The notes beneath the pieces were generated by a model. The model saw nothing but the letters and a program-made list of their open reading frames with translations, did not search any database and was not told where the DNA came from. DNA of 15,194 nt, taken from Candidatus Hermodarchaeota archaeon. GTDB lineage: Archaea; Asgardarchaeota; Hermodarchaeia; Hermodarchaeales; Hermodarchaeaceae. A program made the position numbers and the translations under genes. Of this stretch, positions 1 to 5,841 are shown one piece after another (the first letter of the stretch is position 1; each line of letters begins with the position of its first letter). Where the stretch lies: assembly GCA_016839995.1 (NCBI GenBank), contig JAEOTD010000006.1:1-15194 (forward strand), given 5' to 3'.

Positions 1-311
1 CCCAATTCGTCGTAGAATCGCCCACGGCCAGTAAGGCGTTCCATAAGACCTGGTTTTTCTTTCATATCTTCAGAAAAGGGAATGCCAGGCATGGTGATAC
101 CAAGTTCATGGGCTATTGCTGAAGCTTTTTCACTATACTCTGGGGAGACTTCAATAACTTCTCCATAGGTTTGCTCAAAGACATCAGCTTTATCTCGTAA
201 TTCAGAGATGGTTTGCAACATGTGTTCGAGTTCTTTGAGCATGAGCTCGACGCGTTTTTTCTTGTAGGCAGCGTCCATTTCCATTTGCTTTTCGATTTCC
301 CAAAGTCCCAT
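1..311 (-). CDS. Partial coiled-coil protein, last visible gene of the ESCRT-I operon
   Basis: Only the first 103 codons are in the window; the 3' end runs off the left edge. The ATG at 309-311 follows a strong Shine-Dalgarno (AAGGAGG, 317-323), which decides the start. The protein begins MGLWEIEKQMEMDAAYKKKR. Residues about 5-45 look like an amphipathic, charged helix or coiled coil, followed by a segment with Pro and Gly (around residues 70-82) and then a basic stretch. It lies 13 bases after the stop of the 97-aa gene, so it is almost surely co-transcribed with vps28 and vps23. I do not recognise the family. By context it could be an ESCRT accessory or another ESCRT subunit, but neither an ESCRT-III five-helix core nor a Vps37 hairpin can be shown from this fragment. 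Confidence 0.75.
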   Translation of the reverse strand, partial: MGLWEIEKQMEMDAAYKKKRVELMLKELEHMLQTISELRDKADVFEQTYGEVIEVSPEYSEKASAIAHELGITMPGIPFSEDMKEKPGLMERLTGRGRFYDEL

Positions 312-324
312 CTGAGGTTCCTCC

Positions 325-618
325 TTAAATTTGTCGAATAAGGTTGAGCCAAGTTTCGGCTCGCATCGCGAATCGTCGCGCTTCTAATTCCTCCACATGT
401 TGGGTTAAATTGTTTCCATATTTTGCCCAGAAGTACTCATACCATTCGTGGGCTTCTTGGGTGACAGGGTGATCGGAGCCAAGCATGGCTTCTGCAAAGG
501 CGGCGACCACATCTAAATCTTCAATGATGTATTCGGCGTTAATACGCAGATTAGCTTTGTTGATGGCGTTCACCAACCGTTCTCGCATTTCGGCAAAGGA
601 ACGCATTGGATGTACCAT
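325..618 (-). CDS. 97-aa helical protein in the ESCRT-I operon, function unknown
   Basis: A small, acidic, Trp/Tyr-bearing protein that is probably all alpha-helical. It has a hydrophobic middle (IIEDLDVVAAFAEAML, about residues 31-46) and an aromatic patch (EWYEYFWAKYG, about 58-68). There are no cysteines, membrane segments or signal peptide. The ATG at 616-618 lies 19 bases after the vps28 stop, with a GAGGC-type ribosome site in the gap, and the next gene follows after 13 bases. The tight spacing argues for a real operon member translated with vps28. The family is not recognised. It is too short to be a complete Vps37 of the usual eukaryotic kind, but a cytosolic ESCRT-I accessory subunit is a fair inference from position. 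Confidence 0.75.
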   Translation of the reverse strand: MVHPMRSFAEMRERLVNAINKANLRINAEYIIEDLDVVAAFAEAMLGSDHPVTQEAHEWYEYFWAKYGNNLTQHVEELEARRFAMRAETWLNLIRQI

Positions 619-637
619 CAGCTTTCTGCCTCAACAT

Positions 638-1285
638 TTATTCATCCGCCGCCATCTCTCGGAGTCGTCGCTTGAAATCATTTAACCAGCGAACAGCTTG
701 AAATTCAAGCTGTTTAGCTTCTTCAGGGATTAGAGTATGATGGGGATCTCGCCCTTGAAGTTGATTTCGCCAATCTTTGAGTGCTACTAATATCCAATAA
801 TCTGGGGGGAAGTTCGGATATTTCGTTAAGAGGATGATGGCATCATCCAATAGAGGGACAATTAAGCTCATCTTTGCAACGTCGCCGAGTTTGGCAATAT
901 CAATTAGTGTGATTAGATCCGAGACAATATCTGCGGTCTTTGCAGCCATCCTAGCGGAAGTCTGGGGAGCCAGCTGCACCGTTTCTTCGCCTTCGGGCGC
1001 ACGTTCACCGATTCTAAGTTTCTCCACTGCAGTAGGAAACCGTTCAGTGATTTTTTCTTCTTCGATGAATTCGTCCCAAGTTTCGCCTTCTGCTTCAAGC
1101 AATTGTCGCGTCTTGATTGTATCGCTGACCAGTGATTTGAATTGCCGTTTGTAGAGGGCAGGTTGTAAATCACCCTCATCGAATTTCTCAGAAATACTAT
1201 CGAGGGTTGCTATAGTTCCATACAGTTCGGCTTCTAATTCGACAACCTTTCCCTTTTTTGGTCGTTTTTTCTCACGCATGGCCAT
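638..1285 (-). CDS. vps28: ESCRT-I subunit Vps28 homologue
   Basis: 215 aa, close to the length of eukaryotic Vps28 (about 220). Residues about 15-65 form the N-terminal helical hairpin that in ESCRT-I packs into the head with Vps23 and Vps37; the visible pattern is LDSISEKFDEGDL followed by LYKRQFKSLV. After a charged linker (about 66-108), residues about 110-212 match the Vps28 C-terminal four-helix domain, with the signature FPPDYW (159-164, LPPDF in the human protein), then ALKDWRNQL and a final helix AVRWLNDFKRRL. In eukaryotes this C-terminal domain links ESCRT-I to ESCRT-II. The ATG at 1285 has AGAGGCG just upstream and lies 26 bases after the vps23 stop, so the two are co-translated neighbours. 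No cysteines or membrane segments. Assignment rests on motif and domain order read by eye plus the adjacent Vps23. Confidence 0.88.
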   Translation of the reverse strand: MAMREKKRPKKGKVVELEAELYGTIATLDSISEKFDEGDLQPALYKRQFKSLVSDTIKTRQLLEAEGETWDEFIEEEKITERFPTAVEKLRIGERAPEGEETVQLAPQTSARMAAKTADIVSDLITLIDIAKLGDVAKMSLIVPLLDDAIILLTKYPNFPPDYWILVALKDWRNQLQGRDPHHTLIPEEAKQLEFQAVRWLNDFKRRLREMAADE

Positions 1286-1311
1286 AGCATTCGCCTCTGA
1301 AATTGCTTGAA

Positions 1312-2067
1312 CTATTGATATTTTTCGAGAGCCTTGTCAATTTGGTACAGTCGTTTCTTGTAGCGCTTGTACAATTTCGTGTACTCAGTTGAAGTTATTT
1401 CAGCTGAATCAAATTTCTGCTCAAGGTTTTGGAGCAAATCGGAGATCGCTAGTTTCTCGCTTTCGAGTTCCAGTTTCTCTCGCTCTTTTGTATCCGCAGG
1501 AAGAATTAGAGCATCCATTTCATCTTCATCGGTTAATTCACCGGTTGTAATGGAACCAGTGTCAATTTGAGCCGCCATTCGAGCAATTCGTTCATCACGG
1601 TCTTGAACCTTCTTGGTTAACCGTGAAAGGTCCCGTTCAAGTTGTTGATACCGTTGCTGGAGTACTTCTTCCTTTGGAGGCATCGTTACTTCGGGGGCTT
1701 CTCGGGTCGCATCCGGCACAGGAGGTTCACGGGCAAAAAGCCCCTTGATACTGTTAACCACCTGGTAGACATGATAATGGGGTTGCCATTGAGTGACAAT
1801 TCGAAGATGAATTGCTCCGGACTCAGAATCAACCCGAGGATGCTTCGTAGGAGTAAGCATTCGAGCAACTGGCGGTTGTGCTGGAAAATTGGGAGGTACA
1901 ATGATCTCAACGAGAACCTCCTGCTTACCGCGTGGTCCACCTTTGATTTTGCCTCGCCAACGACGAAGATTGGACTCAACAGGAGTAAATGTTGGTGCAC
2001 GACGGTACATCAATTGCGCTTCACGAGCAATCGCCAATTCTTGTTGACTTCTTACAGCCTGTGCCAT
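1312..2067 (-). CDS. vps23: ESCRT-I subunit Vps23/TSG101 homologue (UEV + coiled coil + steadiness box)
   Basis: 251 aa from the preferred ATG at 2065-2067, which has GGTGTG 5 bases upstream; an in-frame ATG at 2118 would add 17 residues but has no ribosome site. Residues about 12-115 form an E2-type fold: LRRWRGKI, VPPNFPAQPP and KHPRV correspond to the E2 motifs LRRW, VPRSFPYEPP and WHPN seen in the true E2 of this window. Where the E2 has its catalytic Cys this protein has GAIHLRI, and the 251-aa form contains no cysteine at all, so it is a ubiquitin E2 variant (UEV) and cannot form a thioester. Residues about 132-170 and 192-210 are coiled coil (stalk). Residues about 205-250 are a steadiness-box-like hairpin with KFDSAEITSTEY. 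In eukaryotes this architecture reads ubiquitinated cargo and nucleates ESCRT-I. It is shorter than human TSG101 (390 aa), mainly in the linker. Confidence 0.88.
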   Translation of the reverse strand: MAQAVRSQQELAIAREAQLMYRRAPTFTPVESNLRRWRGKIKGGPRGKQEVLVEIIVPPNFPAQPPVARMLTPTKHPRVDSESGAIHLRIVTQWQPHYHVYQVVNSIKGLFAREPPVPDATREAPEVTMPPKEEVLQQRYQQLERDLSRLTKKVQDRDERIARMAAQIDTGSITTGELTDEDEMDALILPADTKEREKLELESEKLAISDLLQNLEQKFDSAEITSTEYTKLYKRYKKRLYQIDKALEKYQ

Positions 2068-2152
2068 AGAAACACACCATGATATCTTTATTTCAATCCT
2101 GCTAGTGAGAGCGGGCATTTAATCTTTGGCAACTCGAACCTGCCAGAGGCTA

Positions 2153-2689
2153 TCAGGTTGAACTACTCTTAGTTCCTCGTTTTGTTGCCGTTCTCTTTTT
2201 CGGGGGTTCATCTTTAACCGCTTGTCGGACAGTGACCAAAATATTACTCTGCAGTTCCCGTAAGAACTCCTCAAATCGGGTTTCAAAGAGCGTGATCATT
2301 TCCTCAAGTCGCTGGACCGCTTGGGTAAGGGTGGGGACGAGTTCTTTTTGCAGTTCTCGTAATTCCTTTGAAGGAGATTCAGGCTTTTTCTTGGCTACCC
2401 GGTCCATGGTTTTTTCGAAGGTCTCAAATCGTTTGACAAGAACGCCCAGTCGTTCAACTGAAGATTCTGAAGCAATGGTATCATCAGCTACCAGCTTCTG
2501 AAGTGTTTTAACCTCCCGAAGAAGGGCCCGAATATTAGCCTCCATCTTTAGATTCATCCGTCCAAGATCTGAGTCCAGTAAGTTCAGACCTTTCACTATT
2601 CGCTTCAGGGACTCAACGGTCGGCACTAACCCTTTGGGCGTTTTGATGGCTTCAATTTCGATAGCGTATTTTGGTGATTCAGAGGACAC
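2153..2689 (-). CDS. 178-aa coiled-coil protein, first gene of the ESCRT-I operon
   Basis: Starts at a GTG (2687-2689) with GGGGG about 12 bases upstream; no better start is visible before the coiled coil. Residues about 20-95 and 105-155 are heptad-rich helices (LRELQKELV, LTQAVQRLEEMITLFETRFEEFLREL), with a short KKPESPS break near 100-106 between them. The last 20 residues form a basic, disordered-looking tail (PPKKRTATKRGTKSSS). No cysteines, signal peptide or membrane span. It is followed after 85 bases by vps23, so it probably shares its promoter. A long helical hairpin beside Vps23 and Vps28 makes a Vps37- or Mvb12-like stalk partner possible, but I see no diagnostic motif, so that is only inference from length, structure type and position. 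Confidence 0.8.
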   Translation of the reverse strand: MSSESPKYAIEIEAIKTPKGLVPTVESLKRIVKGLNLLDSDLGRMNLKMEANIRALLREVKTLQKLVADDTIASESSVERLGVLVKRFETFEKTMDRVAKKKPESPSKELRELQKELVPTLTQAVQRLEEMITLFETRFEEFLRELQSNILVTVRQAVKDEPPKKRTATKRGTKSSST

Positions 2690-2889
2690 GGTTAAAAAAA
2701 CCCCCGAAGCTCTCGTTCAAGTGTACTCACCTCACACTTTTAAGCTTTAATTAGAACGAGGTAATATCAAGAAACATAAGTGGAATTACGGAAAAATAGT
2801 AAAAAGATTCCCAGAAGAACCATTTCCATAGTTTTTTAAGAACGCATCTAGAAGAGAAGCCCGAGCGGAACTGACTAAGGGGCAATAAC
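2690..2889. promoter_or_regulatory. Divergent promoter region between the ESCRT-I and ubiquitin operons
   Basis: 200 bases with no credible gene. For the plus strand, TTTTTTAAG at 2832-2840 is a TATA-like box that would place transcription start near 2863, leaving a short leader with AAGGGG at 2877-2882 before the ATG at 2890. For the minus strand, the AT-rich block TTTTAAGCTTTAATTA at 2738-2753 is a TATA candidate about 50 bases from the GTG at 2689. A 7-base inverted repeat, CTCGTTC (2712-2718) and GAACGAG (2754-2760), flanks that block. Roughly one such repeat is expected by chance in a region this size, so it is weak as an operator. Confidence 0.5.
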
Positions 2890-3141
2890 ATGACACAATC
2901 AGCCGGACGGTTTGTAATCTCATCGGTGAAAGAAATTGGCCAATGGGATTGGACCAAAACGTCTGCGATGTGTTGTGTCTGTCGCCTCCAAATCCGTGAA
3001 GGCGAACAGATGGTGTATTGCCCGCATTGCGGCAACCCTGCTCACTATCGGCATCTCGCTGAGTGGGTGAAGATGAAAGGCTCTTGCCCAATCTGTCGGA
3101 ACCGCGTAAACATTCGAAGGTTGAAACCGGTTAGAAAATAG
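2890..3141 (+). CDS. Small RING-finger protein, putative E3 ubiquitin ligase
   Basis: 83 aa. Four paired metal ligands are visible: C28 (or C29) and C31, C44 and C47, H52 and H55, C66 and C69. This is the spacing of a compact two-zinc RING of the RING-H2 kind (CPHCGNPAHYRH then CPICR). A Trp four residues after H55 (W59) sits where RING domains often carry an aromatic residue contacting the E2. The 27-residue N-terminal part has no obvious domain and there is no membrane span. Similar small RING proteins are encoded with E1, E2 and Ub in Caldiarchaeum. The ATG has AAGGGG 7 bases upstream. The ubiquitin-like gene follows after 13 bases, so the two form an operon. The likely role is to hold the charged E2 and a target; the substrate is unknown. 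Confidence 0.85.
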   Translation: MTQSAGRFVISSVKEIGQWDWTKTSAMCCVCRLQIREGEQMVYCPHCGNPAHYRHLAEWVKMKGSCPICRNRVNIRRLKPVRK

Positions 3142-3154
3142 TCGGTGGTTAAAA

Positions 3155-3391
3155 ATGCGAATTGAAGTTGTACCAGCGATTGGTGGCAGTGACCCCATCG
3201 CTCTTGAAGTGGAACCCAATACAACTATTGGGGAGATTCGGAATCGTGTGGCCCAAATGCGCCGGATACCGCCTAATATCGTTATCCTTGCGTATCGAGG
3301 TGCCCAACTAACCGATGAACAAACTGTCAAGAGCGTCGGTATTACTCCACATGATAAATTGTACCTTATTACCAGGACCGAGGGCGGCTAG
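3155..3391 (+). CDS. Ubiquitin-like modifier with native C-terminal diglycine
   Basis: 78 aa, essentially the length of ubiquitin (76). The beta-grasp pattern can be followed end to end: LEVEP (17-21), TIGEIRNRV helix (24-32), IPP (38-40), GAQLTDEQTV (49-58) and LYLITRTEGG (69-78), each lining up with LEVEP, TIENVKAKI, IPP, GKQLEDGRTL and LHLVLRLRGG of human ubiquitin. The reading frame ends directly after GG, so no protease is needed to expose the reactive end. There are only two lysines, K59 and K68, neither at a ubiquitin lysine position. The ubiquitin Ile44 position is Ala46 here. The ATG has GGTGG 6 bases upstream and lies 13 bases after the RING gene. SAMP or Urm1 functions cannot be excluded, but E1, E2 and RING neighbours point to true ubiquitin-type transfer. 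Confidence 0.92.
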   Translation: MRIEVVPAIGGSDPIALEVEPNTTIGEIRNRVAQMRRIPPNIVILAYRGAQLTDEQTVKSVGITPHDKLYLITRTEGG

Positions 3392-3589
3392 GACTTAGCT
3401 AAACCAAACGGTTTCGATCTCAGTCGTCCTCCATTTTTCTCTTTTCTACATGACATGAAACGTGTCTTTCTTTCTGCGTTTGCCATAGTAAACCAGATTT
3501 GTAGGGTAACCAACCGAAAAGGTATTTACGGGAAACGCAATTGGTAAGTGTACTGGGGACCGGCTTATCTAGGTAGAGGCGCTGTCCAC
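3392..3589 (+). terminator. Hairpin and T-rich tract after the Ub-like gene; leader of the E2 gene
   Basis: This gap of nearly 200 bases breaks the otherwise tight cassette. A small perfect hairpin, AAACC (3401-3405) and GGTTT (3410-3414), lies 10 bases after the stop and is followed by the pyrimidine tract ATTTTTCTCTTTTCT at 3433-3447. Archaeal termination relies on such T-rich tracts, so partial termination after the Ub-like gene is plausible. Further on, GGTATTTACGG near 3520-3530 is a weak TATA candidate for a separate E2-E1 transcript, and AGGTAGAGG at 3571-3579 serves as ribosome site for the E2 ATG. Confidence 0.4.
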
Positions 3590-4051
3590 ATGTTATCAGA
3601 AGAGGACTATTGGGCAAGATTAGCCCTTGAAGCTAAGAATATGGAAACTGAGGAACCGTCGTTCCAACCCGTTCAGGGTGACCTTAGACGATGGCAGGGA
3701 TTCATTCTTGGCACAGGAATCTATGACGGAGGCGTCTTTGTTGTACAACTCAATGTACCCCGCTCATTTCCCTACGAACCACCCCAGATTCGATTTACAA
3801 CCAAAATCTGGCACCCGAACATATACCGAAATCGAGTTTGCGTGGGGATTTTAGGAAAGGATTGGCTACCCAGTATGTCATTAACTGGAGTTATTGAAAC
3901 ACTCCGAAATCTTCTGAATTTCCCAAATCCTGATGATCCACTAAATCAGCGGGCGTCACGAGAGGCAAAACGGGACCCTGTGAAATTTGAACGGACCGCA
4001 AAAGATTGGGTTCTACGGTTTGCTGGGTGGGACCAGATTCAACGTAGGTGA
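3590..4051 (+). CDS. Ubiquitin-conjugating enzyme E2
   Basis: 153 aa, the size of a bare UBC domain. The core motifs are all present: PRSFPYEPP, then WHPN (74-77), then the catalytic cysteine in NRVCVGIL (C84), the active-site-flanking DWLPSMSLTGVIETLRNLL, and NPDDPLN, matching the eukaryotic HPN...Cys...PNPDDPL layout. It accepts the activated modifier from the E1 as a thioester and passes it to lysines, probably with the RING protein. I choose the ATG at 3590; an in-frame GTG at 3548 would add 14 residues (MYWGPAYLGRGAVH) without E2 similarity. The stop codon overlaps the ribosome site (AGGTGA) of the E1 gene, so E2 and E1 are translationally linked. Confidence 0.93.
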   Translation: MLSEEDYWARLALEAKNMETEEPSFQPVQGDLRRWQGFILGTGIYDGGVFVVQLNVPRSFPYEPPQIRFTTKIWHPNIYRNRVCVGILGKDWLPSMSLTGVIETLRNLLNFPNPDDPLNQRASREAKRDPVKFERTAKDWVLRFAGWDQIQRR

Positions 4052-4058
4052 AAGGGAC

Positions 4059-5090
4059 ATGGATGACCAAGTTGCCGAACAGAAAAAAAAGGTCCCTGTT
4101 TACCATGGAACCGAGCGATACGCTCGGCAATTACTTTTAGATAATTGGAACCAAGAAAAGCTCTCACAATCAACAGTCGTTGTTGCAGGAATTGGGGCAT
4201 TGGGCACAATCGTTGCGGTTGACCTAGTCTTGACCGGTATCGGAAAAGTGGTCGTAATAGACTATGACACCATTGAGTTATCAAATCTAAGCCGTCAGTA
4301 TTTGTATAATGATGATGATGTTGGGAAAGCCAAGGCTGTTGTCGCCGGACAACGTCTAAGAGAAATGAATCCCGATGTCCAGGTTCTTGCCCTGAATTCT
4401 GCAATTCAAGACGTTCGTCACTCAATATATGAAGAAGCAGACCTCATCATCGATGGGCTCGATACGTTCGAAGCACGCCGCTGGTTGAATTCACTATGTG
4501 TACAGAAGAATAAGGTTCTCTTGCATGGAGGAATGTATGGCTGGTGGGGGAACGTGCAACGTGTGGTTCCCTTTGAAACCGCCTGTCTGGAATGTCAACC
4601 ACTCGTCCCCGCTGAACGGTTGCAGAAAGCCTGTACGCCCCCCGGAGAACGTCGGAAAGTAGAAGAACCACCTCCAAAATTCCCTGCACTATTGAGCGTT
4701 GCCACAATAATTGCTGGCATTCAATTCCAAGAGGCAATCAAACACCTCTTAGGAGTAGGTACACCATTAGATAACTACCTATTTTATGACAGCCTTCATC
4801 AGCAGTTCACAGTTCTCAAGTTAGCACGAAACCCCAATTGCTTCTTGTGCAGTGATCGATTCCGGCTCAAAGGTGAAATATATGCCATTGGCCGTGAAGA
4901 AACGGTCGCAGAATTGAAAAACCGATTGATTATGACCTTTGGACTGCAAGACCCCAAAATTATTCGTCGAGGAAAAGTCCTTGAGGATGATCAAATTCTT
5001 GGCAAGTTGCGACTTAAGAAAAAAGAACCATTATTTATTATTGATTCAGCTTTAGCCCAACCATTGAAGCTTCTTGCAGTATTCAAATAA
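4059..5090 (+). CDS. E1-like ubiquitin-activating enzyme with C-terminal ubiquitin-like domain
   Basis: 343 aa from the ATG at 4059, which has AGGTGA 7 bases upstream and starts 7 bases after the E2 stop. The ThiF/MoeB/E1 adenylation domain spans about residues 15-265: GIGALG (44-49) binds ATP, DYD (68-70), R79 in NLSRQ, and D135 in IDGLDTFEAR. Two CxxC pairs (C176/C179, C261/C264) hold a structural zinc. C192 in KACTPP lies where E1s carry the thioester cysteine. Residues about 270-330 form an extra domain resembling ubiquitin itself (EETVAELKNRL, KIIRRGKVLEDDQIL, PLFIID), in the place of the ubiquitin-fold domain that eukaryotic E1s use to bind E2. It adenylates the GG terminus and hands it to the E2. 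A plain sulfur-transfer MoeB role is less likely given the neighbours. Its 3' end overlaps the convergent Yip1-type gene by 8 bases. Confidence 0.92.
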   Translation: MDDQVAEQKKKVPVYHGTERYARQLLLDNWNQEKLSQSTVVVAGIGALGTIVAVDLVLTGIGKVVVIDYDTIELSNLSRQYLYNDDDVGKAKAVVAGQRLREMNPDVQVLALNSAIQDVRHSIYEEADLIIDGLDTFEARRWLNSLCVQKNKVLLHGGMYGWWGNVQRVVPFETACLECQPLVPAERLQKACTPPGERRKVEEPPPKFPALLSVATIIAGIQFQEAIKHLLGVGTPLDNYLFYDSLHQQFTVLKLARNPNCFLCSDRFRLKGEIYAIGREETVAELKNRLIMTFGLQDPKIIRRGKVLEDDQILGKLRLKKKEPLFIIDSALAQPLKLLAVFK

Positions 5091-5841
5091 ACGGGATTAC
5101 GGTTAGCCGAACCAAGATGGCTACGACAACTACAAACAGAGTAACACTCATTGTGATGAGAAGCGCAGTTTCAGAAGGCATACGATACCGTTCACGGATA
5201 CCCAAAGAAAGAAGGAAAGCCCCCCAAATCATGGCTATACCCGCAAGGGCATAAACCGCAAGCCAAATGGGAGCTAGATACAAAGTTGTCATATTCAAGA
5301 AAGTAGTGTAGGGTAGAAATGCATAGAGTAATCCAAAGGAAAGAAGATTTGCCAGAAGGAAGGGAAGCAGCGCATACTGCCCAATAAGGAATATTTCCCC
5401 CAAATACCCTTTACGACCCGAATAGTTAACTATCACTTGAATAACTCCGAAGTAGAAAAGATTCAACAACATGTATAGCAACGAAAGAATTGCAAATACT
5501 CCAAAGAACCCGTATACGAGTAAACTACCACCATCCACTACATGCATTGCCAGAGCCACATACCATAACGAGATTACAGCAAGGTTAGCCAAAAAGATGA
5601 GAGCTGGACCTCGCCTATCTGGTTCATGGGCAATATCCCAGAATGTTACTGAAGGTATCCTCAAAACACCCCATAGGCGCTGACGGAGGGATAATCGACT
5701 TTCCCATTGTCGTTCAGGACGTTTCATGAAAGGGAGGATACGCTCAAATTGTTCTGTCCGAAACCGATAACCACATTGTGGACACACGGCATCTTGAGGA
5801 CTCACAAGAATGAGACATTCAGGGCACCGCAGTTTCGACAT
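5083..5841 (-). CDS. Zinc-ribbon + Yip1-type multi-spanning membrane protein
   Basis: 252 aa. An N-terminal zinc ribbon (C6/C9 and C20/C23) is followed by a cytosolic linker that contains the Yip1-family entry pattern: RLWGVLRIPSVTFWDIAHEPD (about 55-75) then RRGPALIF. About five hydrophobic spans follow (roughly 79-99, 107-138, 150-177, 188-214, 225-250), and YLGEIFLIGQYALLPFLLAN fits the family's conserved central part. In eukaryotes Yip1 proteins act in Golgi/ER vesicle traffic with Rab GTPases; many archaea also have Yip1-domain proteins of unknown role. The start is the ATG at 5839-5841, with no clear ribosome site, so the message may be leaderless. It is read toward the E1 gene and overlaps it tail-to-tail, so it is not in the same operon. 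Confidence 0.75.
   Translation of the reverse strand: MSKLRCPECLILVSPQDAVCPQCGYRFRTEQFERILPFMKRPERQWESRLSLRQRLWGVLRIPSVTFWDIAHEPDRRGPALIFLANLAVISLWYVALAMHVVDGGSLLVYGFFGVFAILSLLYMLLNLFYFGVIQVIVNYSGRKGYLGEIFLIGQYALLPFLLANLLSFGLLYAFLPYTTFLNMTTLYLAPIWLAVYALAGIAMIWGAFLLSLGIRERYRMPSETALLITMSVTLFVVVVAILVRLTVIPFI

Noticed and set aside
2068..2118. Longer N terminus for the Vps23-like protein
   Set aside because: The upstream ATG has no ribosome site; the ATG at 2067 has GGTGTG at good spacing and leads straight into the UEV.
2712..2760. 7-base inverted repeat CTCGTTC/GAACGAG as an operator for both operons
   Set aside because: About one repeat of this length is expected by chance in a 200-base region when any spacing is allowed, so I do not claim it as a site.
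2751..3330. Open frames on the minus strand across the RING and Ub-like genes
   Set aside because: They are opposite-strand shadows of two clearly recognisable plus-strand genes, without ribosome sites or plausible protein composition.
3987..4058. Longer N terminus for the E1, starting inside the E2 gene
   Set aside because: The extra 24 residues overlap E2 coding sequence in another frame and have no E1 likeness, while the ATG at 4059 has a well-spaced AGGTGA.
4039..4737. Minus-strand open frames within the E1 gene
   Set aside because: Composition is atypical (Arg, His and Gln-rich) and they lie opposite conserved E1 motifs.
1..5090. Aigarchaeal (Caldiarchaeum) origin
   Set aside because: That lineage has a ubiquitin cassette, but Vps23 and Vps28 homologues point to Asgard archaea; the cassette here also lacks the Rpn11 gene and the modifier has no tail.
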